From Ancylostoma caninum (Eukaryota > Nematoda > Chromadorea > Rhabditida > Ancylostomatidae): a DNA stretch of 64,000 bases. The notes below the pieces were generated by a model that searched no databases, was not told where the DNA came from, and saw only the letters and a program-made list of their open reading frames with translations. Positions 59,135 through 64,000 of this stretch are shown piece after piece. The position numbers and the translations under genes are program-made. How positions within the stretch are numbered: the first letter of the stretch is position 1; each line of letters opens with the position of its first letter. The stretch covers positions 682,001-746,000 of the forward strand of contig JBAJFG010000258.1 of the NCBI GenBank assembly GCA_037903475.1. Direction: 5' to 3'.

Positions 59135-59677
59135 GTGGAAGTCTACGTTTGCACAAGAACTGAACCATCCGTACGTGCTCAAGAATCCGTTACCAATCCG
59201 TCTCGATCCCCCCAGCCTGGGCCATCAAGGCCCACTCACAGTGCTGCTGTAAGGAAGGAAAATCCGTACACGCCGCGCAAATCCGTGAGCCTCGTTCACG
59301 CACGAAAACGGGCTCAATCCGTGGGCATGAGGCGGGGCTCTCCGCCACGGAAGCAGAGAGCAGCCTGCGATGACAACTACAGCGGTTGCGTCTTCTGCTG
59401 CGACAGAACTCATTTCTCTGCCTCATGCCCAGTGGTCTACAAGTTGTCCCAAAGGCGTGAGATCCTATTTAAGGAGAGCCGGTGCCAACTGTGTCTCAAG
59501 CGGCACTTGGGACAATGCCGGAGCGGTCACACGTGCGCAGTGTGCAGCGAAAAAACTCACCACCAAGCGTTTTGCATCCTCAACAGGGCAATCCGTGAAA
59601 TAGACATCCGTGAGCCGAGGCAGCAGTTCTACTCCAGCCTTGTGAACAGGGTAAGAGAAGAGAGAAATCCTCAGTGA
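59135..59677 (+). CDS. BEL/Pao gag-type zinc-knuckle ORF
   Basis: 180-codon ORF. The first 80 residues are Ser/Pro/Arg-rich. They are followed by three zinc knuckles: CVFCCDRTHFSASC (C-x2-C-x4-H-x4-C), CQLCLKRHLGQC (C-x2-C-x3-H-x3-C) and CAVCSEKTHHQAFC (C-x2-C-x4-H-x4-C). This triple arrangement is typical of BEL/Pao gag nucleocapsid, which binds RNA. The frame ends 35 residues later with no protease. It lies downstream of the integrase, the reverse of normal BEL order. ATG choice is uncertain because the frame may extend upstream by splicing or shift. Confidence 0.7.
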   Translation: MEVYVCTRTEPSVRAQESVTNPSRSPQPGPSRPTHSAAVRKENPYTPRKSVSLVHARKRAQSVGMRRGSPPRKQRAACDDNYSGCVFCCDRTHFSASCPVVYKLSQRREILFKESRCQLCLKRHLGQCRSGHTCAVCSEKTHHQAFCILNRAIREIDIREPRQQFYSSLVNRVREERNPQ

Positions 59678-60189
59678 ACTTTTGCTAATTCGTTATTGAA
59701 AGACGTAGGACAGTAACTCGTTGAAATTCTAATCCGTATACTGGAAAAAAAATACTTTTTTCCTCTTTTGGCATTTTTCTAATGTTTTTGCTTTCAGGGT
59801 GTACTCCGCGACATCCAGCCGGGACGATATCACCACCCATACCATGGAATCCACCTGCGTAACTAACATGCCTATGGTTTCCGGACACCTTCTCCTGAAG
59901 ACTAATATCTGTTATTGCTGTTTGCTTTAGATGAGAAAAGACGTTGTAAACGCCAAGGTTTTACCAGAGACAGGGGTTTAGAATCCGTGCCAATCCGCAA
60001 TCCGTCATTCGAAATCCGTTATCCGTCACTTTAATTCAAAATCCATCAAATCCGTTATTCTCGCCTTGCACCAACCAGAAATCCGTAATTTTTCCCTGCC
60101 CCGCAGTGTCGCGAATGCGACCCCTTGCGATCTATGCGACCTACGGTGACCAGCGCTGGGAGGAGCCTATCATTTCAGTTCTCTATAAA

Positions 60190-60405
60190 TCCGCCCACTG
60201 AGACAAGCTGGGCGGATAAATCCGTGTGAGCCGTCGGCGAGCAGCCGCCTCACGATCCGTATCTCCACCGCGCCCACCGTAAACCGTGCCTTAAAGCAGT
60301 GTGTCACCTCGTTTCGTGAGCTGAAAATCCAACAGACTCTAGACCTCCTCATCACGCTTATTCCAAAGATGTACGTCAAAGCTCATAAAAATGACGAAAA
60401 CCCCG
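60190..60405 (+). pseudogene. Open fragment, possibly gag-related
   Basis: A plus-strand frame without ATG reads TVNRALKQCVTSFRELKIQQ, TLDLLITLIPKMYVK, helical and coding-like in composition. It is the last part of the AATCCGT tract. Function unknown. Confidence 0.35.
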
Positions 60406-60409
60406 TTTT

Positions 60410-61910
60410 CGGAGGGTCCGAAAGTGCAGTTCACGGACCATTTGGGCGGAGCGGTCCGTGAATGTGCTGGCTGCCCGCCACGTCTGCAGCGTTGGCCAAC
60501 ACTCTAAACGTGTCTGATCGATAAGATCAACGGCTTCACGCGTCCACTCGGCTCGACAAACTGTTACAATCCCCGTCCCGAAAAACGTTTAAAAGTAGGG
60601 TTTAAAGACCTTTTTGTAACATTTTAGGTGTACCGTTGGATTCGGCGTGCCGAGGAGATTCAGAATCTGCTAAAAGCTCAGACACGAAAACGAGGTGACT
60701 CACTACCTTTAATGGAACGATCCATGAAATCCGCAGAACAGGAAAGTAGCTCGCTTGCCGCACGCACCCCTCTCTGGCACCGCTGAAGCGTCCTAACCCG
60801 TGTGTGTACCATATTTGGGTGAATAAACTCTGATAATGTTGTTGTGTTTCTCCACTGCAACTGTCGATTCGCGTCAACAACACTTTTATACGACGCTTAC
60901 ATCTGAAAGGAGACTTAAGAGATCATCAGATGGGAAAATATTCCACGAAAACATCCATAACTCAACACTGATTACGAGGATCTGGGGGAGGGACGCAGAG
61001 GAACTCATGGCGGGTTATTCCACGACAATATTGCAGATTTTGATATAACGATACCCAATATGTGTGCGTATGCATGCATATGTATATACGGCACTAGAGT
61101 ATATAAATAATCACCAAATATAACATTCGAGATCACCAGAGAGACGTGACTGATCTATCGATTGACGTATCCAAGTCGATGATTATTGATTGACTGTGTA
61201 CGCGCGTGCGTGCGTGCGCGAATTACTTCCCGGCCCACGCGTAGAATTGTCGTCGTTTCTCCATTTCTGGCGCACTGCGTTTGCCAGCCCATGCGTAGAA
61301 TCTGGAATAATGCTGTCATTATTTTTTATCGCATTCTGCTTCCCTGCGTATTTGTCTCTCACGGCTATCTCTCCCTTGTTTTTATTCTCTAGTTGTCTTT
61401 TACTCCCGTCGCTTTCTCATCTTCTATCGGCACAAGTAGCAATGACTCCCCCAAAATGGAAGACTTGGAATAATTCTTTCCATGTGGATCCAGAAAGTGG
61501 AACAAAATACTCTTTTCAAGTTTAATCAACAAGCAAATATATAAACGAGTTCTTTCTCAGGAATTACAAATACATACGAAACAGAGGCCCGAATGCGGCA
61601 TGCATGAGTGACATCAGTAATCACTGCACACCTCAAAGCGAGACCGCGCCGCTCGACATACGTGGCGTGGTAGACCAACTGGTTGCTGTTGTTCTTGGGT
61701 GTTATCGCGATTGCTGTTACTTGAATATACTGACATAAAGGAACTAGTGTAAGAAACAGGCAAAGCACCAGTTCCGCACACCCTCGAGAACAATGTTGCC
61801 CCAGCTGGTCTGCCGCGTCGCGTGGGTGCTCTCTCTGTCAAAAGCATGCTGCAACAAAGAAATCTATTCCTTTTACCGCCCCGTAGAATAAAGATATTCT
61901 CAAAGGTCAG
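60410..61910. other. No gene recognised
   Basis: Short ORFs only, including one in a GTGCGTGCGTGCGCG run near 61200. Confidence 0.45.
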
Positions 61911-62656
61911 AACTACAGTCGGCTCCGGCAGCCACTGCAAATGGGCGCCGGCGGGCGCCGGCCGCCGCCACCCTCCGGCGCCCCGGTATTAATGAGCTAT
62001 AAATCACTCGAGCTTGGGAGAAAGCGAAGAAAAATACAATTTTAGTCCATAGTAGACAGAGTGCAGTGGATATGTTAAGGCTATAAAGCAGGGGACCATT
62101 TTCACAACTTTCACGTTTTTTCATTTTTGTGATTTTCATGGGGAAAGATTTCTGAATACACAATAAGCGAAGCCAACTCTTCCATTTTCTGCTATAGTAC
62201 ACTGCTTCGCGAACACAAAAATGGCCGTTATTCTTCTATAGATGGACACAGTACTTCAGTTATCCCATCTGAATAATAAAGCTCATCCAATTCGGGATCC
62301 TCAGAAATAATTGAAATCCGTATAAATTGTTCCATATCCATTGCGAAGTAGTTCTACCGCTGTCATTTATCTTTCGGGGAGCAGTCCTTTACGGCGAAGT
62401 TACTCTCTCCCGGTTTTCCTCAACTTTGAAAAAGTGGTTTTTCACTATTACTTACACTATTACTATTACTTACACTTACGCTTATCGTAATTTATCCTCG
62501 AAAGAGTTTTCCACTACTACTTACACTTACATTTATCGTAGTTTATCTTCGAAATTTATGCAAAACGTTGCCGGATGCCTTCCTGGACTACCCGAGGGAG
62601 ATCACGGGGGACGTTCCAAGCAGTGAACCCCAAACACTGCGATACTTAACTCTGGA

Positions 62657-62730
62657 TCTCCAACGGAGTGGAACCAGCGATAGGGACAGATTGCAATCTG
62701 CCACTCAAACCACTGAGCCATCCGGGCTAC
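62657..62730 (-). repeat. tRNA-derived (SINE-like) sequence 1
   Basis: The minus strand has an A-box-like TGGCTCAGTGG with D-arm and a B-box-like GGTTCCACTCC at tRNA spacing, but T-stem and acceptor pairing are poor. It is a SINE head or tRNA pseudogene, not a working tRNA. Confidence 0.55.
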
Positions 62731-62801
62731 TTTTTATATTGGAGTTTGTTAGATAACTGCAGCAGTCTTAGGCAGCATACTATATGTATTTGCAAAACGG
62801 G

Positions 62802-62873
62802 GCACAGGGTAGGATTCGATCCCCTGACCACCACAACGTCGATCATTCGCTCAACCCACTGAGCTATGCGCGC
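62802..62873 (-). repeat. tRNA-derived (SINE-like) sequence 2
   Basis: The minus strand starts GCGCGCATAGCTCAGTGGGT with a perfect GCTC/GAGC D-stem and ends with B-box GGATCGAATCC and CCTGTGC, pairing at five of seven acceptor positions. The anticodon stem does not form, so an isotype cannot be given. Confidence 0.6.
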
Positions 62874-62977
62874 ACGCGATGCAACATACAAATAGTGTCC
62901 AATCTTACTTACACTTACACTTATCGTAGTTTATCTTAGAAATTTAGGTGAAAAGGGAGTTGGGTGGGACCACTCCT

Positions 62978-63028
62978 GTGAAGCCTAAGCCTAAGCCTTA
63001 AACCCATTCTTAAGCATAGGGTTAGGCT
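62978..63028. repeat. Interstitial telomere-like repeats
   Basis: GCCTAAGCCTAAGCCT followed about 20 bases later by GGGTTAGGCTT: the nematode telomere unit TTAGGC in both orientations, able to pair as a hairpin. Confidence 0.65.
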
Positions 63029-63189
63029 TATCTACCCTGTCTACTATGGACTAAAATTGTATTTTTCTTCGCTTTCTCCCAAGCTCGAGTGATTTATAGC
63101 TCATTAATACCGGGGCGCCGGAGGATGGCGGCGGCCGGTGCCCGCTGGCGCCCATTTGCAGTGGCTGCCGGAACGGACTGTATCTGTCC

Positions 63190-64000
63190 ACAAGTCAACT
63201 TCTTATATGAACATCATCCCCTCCGCCAAACCTCCATTTCCCCTCTCCTTAAGCCTCACGGGCCGAAAATTTAAGAAGCAGAATATCCTAGCGCATAGTG
63301 TGACCCATTAAAATTTGGCTGTGTTAGAGAATAAATCGAAGAACGGGGAGGGGGGGAGGGTGGTTTGCATCAAATCCTCACGTTATTACGCGGCTCGTGT
63401 GAATTTTTGCGGAATTTTCGGCTGACAGCGCGCATTTGTCACCAGGAAGCCTCAGATTTTTGTTCCATGACAATCATGGTGGAATAATCATGCACGCACT
63501 ATGACTGCCTACAAATGATGAAGTGTCACACAATGGACGGGTCTCGCGAGCACTGCGAACGGAATGGATCCAGAGACTACTAGTCCGTGGAGCAGACGCA
63601 TAACTGAGGTTACCCATGGTAAACGTATCAACACACCCAAATTTACCCGGTCCCTATCAACATGTTTACTACGTGCAATTGTCTATACGAGGTGCTACCC
63701 ATGTGGAACCGTGCACATGGGAATGAGGTCAACCATCCTTTCAATGATGTATCAGAGCATATATTTCTTGGTGGTCCTTTGTTACTCGGTGTTTGATTCT
63801 TTGAGCTCTAGGCTCCTTATTTCAAGCGCATTCACTATTTGCCAACTTTCTTATATATAAACTGAAATCCCTTCATAAATTAGGCCACTCCAGAGCGATA
63901 TTGATTACGTCACCATATCATGTCAAGGACTGTCATTCGAGAATTTCCGTGTTAAAAAATCTTCACGTAAAACTACACAAATTCTGAAGAAAGAATTCCT
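63190..64000. other. No recognisable feature
   Basis: A G-run (GGGGAGGGGGGGAGGG) near 63345 and short ORFs only. Confidence 0.45.

Larger units (their letters stand above)
58206..60225 (+). repeat. AATCCGT heptamer-rich tract
   Basis: AATCCGT occurs at 58206, 58308, 58422, 58443, 58903, 58928, 59184, 59195, 59261, 59280, 59316, 59590, 59731, 59982, 59999, 60013, 60049, 60080 and 60219: 19 copies in 2 kb, all on the plus strand, with more near-matches (CATCCGT, TATCCGT). Chance expectation is about 0.1. Copies fall in all three reading frames (ESV, NPY, EIR) and in non-coding stretches, so the enrichment is at nucleotide level. The role is unknown. Confidence 0.85.
61916..63180. mobile_element. 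Foldback element with 145-bp GC-rich arms
   Basis: 61916-62060 and 63037-63180 are near-perfect inverted copies (CCGGCAGCCACTGCAAATGG, GCTATAAATCACTCGAGC, TTAGTCCATAGTAGACAG). The ~975-bp interior carries two tRNA-like sequences, three copies of a CTTATCGTARTTTATC repeat (62490, 62535, 62920) and telomere-like repeats. No transposase. Confidence 0.8.

Noticed and set aside
62657..62873. Functional tRNA genes
   Set aside because: A and B boxes are present, but anticodon and T stems do not pair; better read as SINE-type relics.

Overview
The window reads as a repeat-rich, gene-poor piece of a nematode chromosome, most likely a strongylid (hookworm-like, clade V) worm. Reasons seen in the sequence: very short spliceable introns (51-77 bp) in the one multi-exon gene, RTE-type retrotransposon fragments of the kind common in strongylids, BEL/Pao, Tc1-like and Penelope-like remains, many short terminal-inverted-repeat (TIR) elements, and a family of small secreted proteins resembling the netrin/TIMP-type proteins hookworms make. 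No operon, CRISPR, rRNA or bacterial gene is present. The species is inferred, not proven.

Layout. 0-16 kb: diverged minisatellite (1.67-2.05), a degenerate GCCA-rich repeat (2.22-2.71), two abutting MITEs (4.57-4.91), scattered exons of the secreted family on the minus strand (5.2, 7.07-7.45, 11.4, 15.6), an inverted duplication of a gene end (9.56-10.95) and a TTAA-flanked MITE that splits an open frame (14.67-15.30). 18-21 kb: dead RTE reverse transcriptase running into a 1.6-kb pure GAA array, then a hAT-like MITE. 22-34 kb: two copies of one 271-bp hairpin MITE, and a 60-bp-unit minisatellite (23.98-28.53) with higher-order structure, broken by a TIR element. 34.7-36.8 kb: the best gene, nine plus-strand exons for an acidic-ended protein I do not recognise. 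40.2-45.7 kb: exons of a second secreted-family gene, with a long-inverted-repeat element and a Tc1-like transposon lying between exon 1 and the rest. 47-55 kb: fragments of RTE and Penelope-like elements, a second TTAA MITE and a foldback. 56.7-60.4 kb: BEL/Pao integrase, then an unusual tract with 19 same-strand AATCCGT heptamers and a zinc-knuckle ORF. 61.9-63.2 kb: foldback element holding two tRNA-like sequences and telomere-like repeats.

The host genes do not form an obvious pathway. The secreted family (signal peptide, phase-1 intron after exon 1, short cysteine-containing exons) is dispersed through both ends of the window with mobile elements in its introns. Most of the rest is mobile DNA in different stages of decay. 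The AATCCGT tract is the feature I can least explain.
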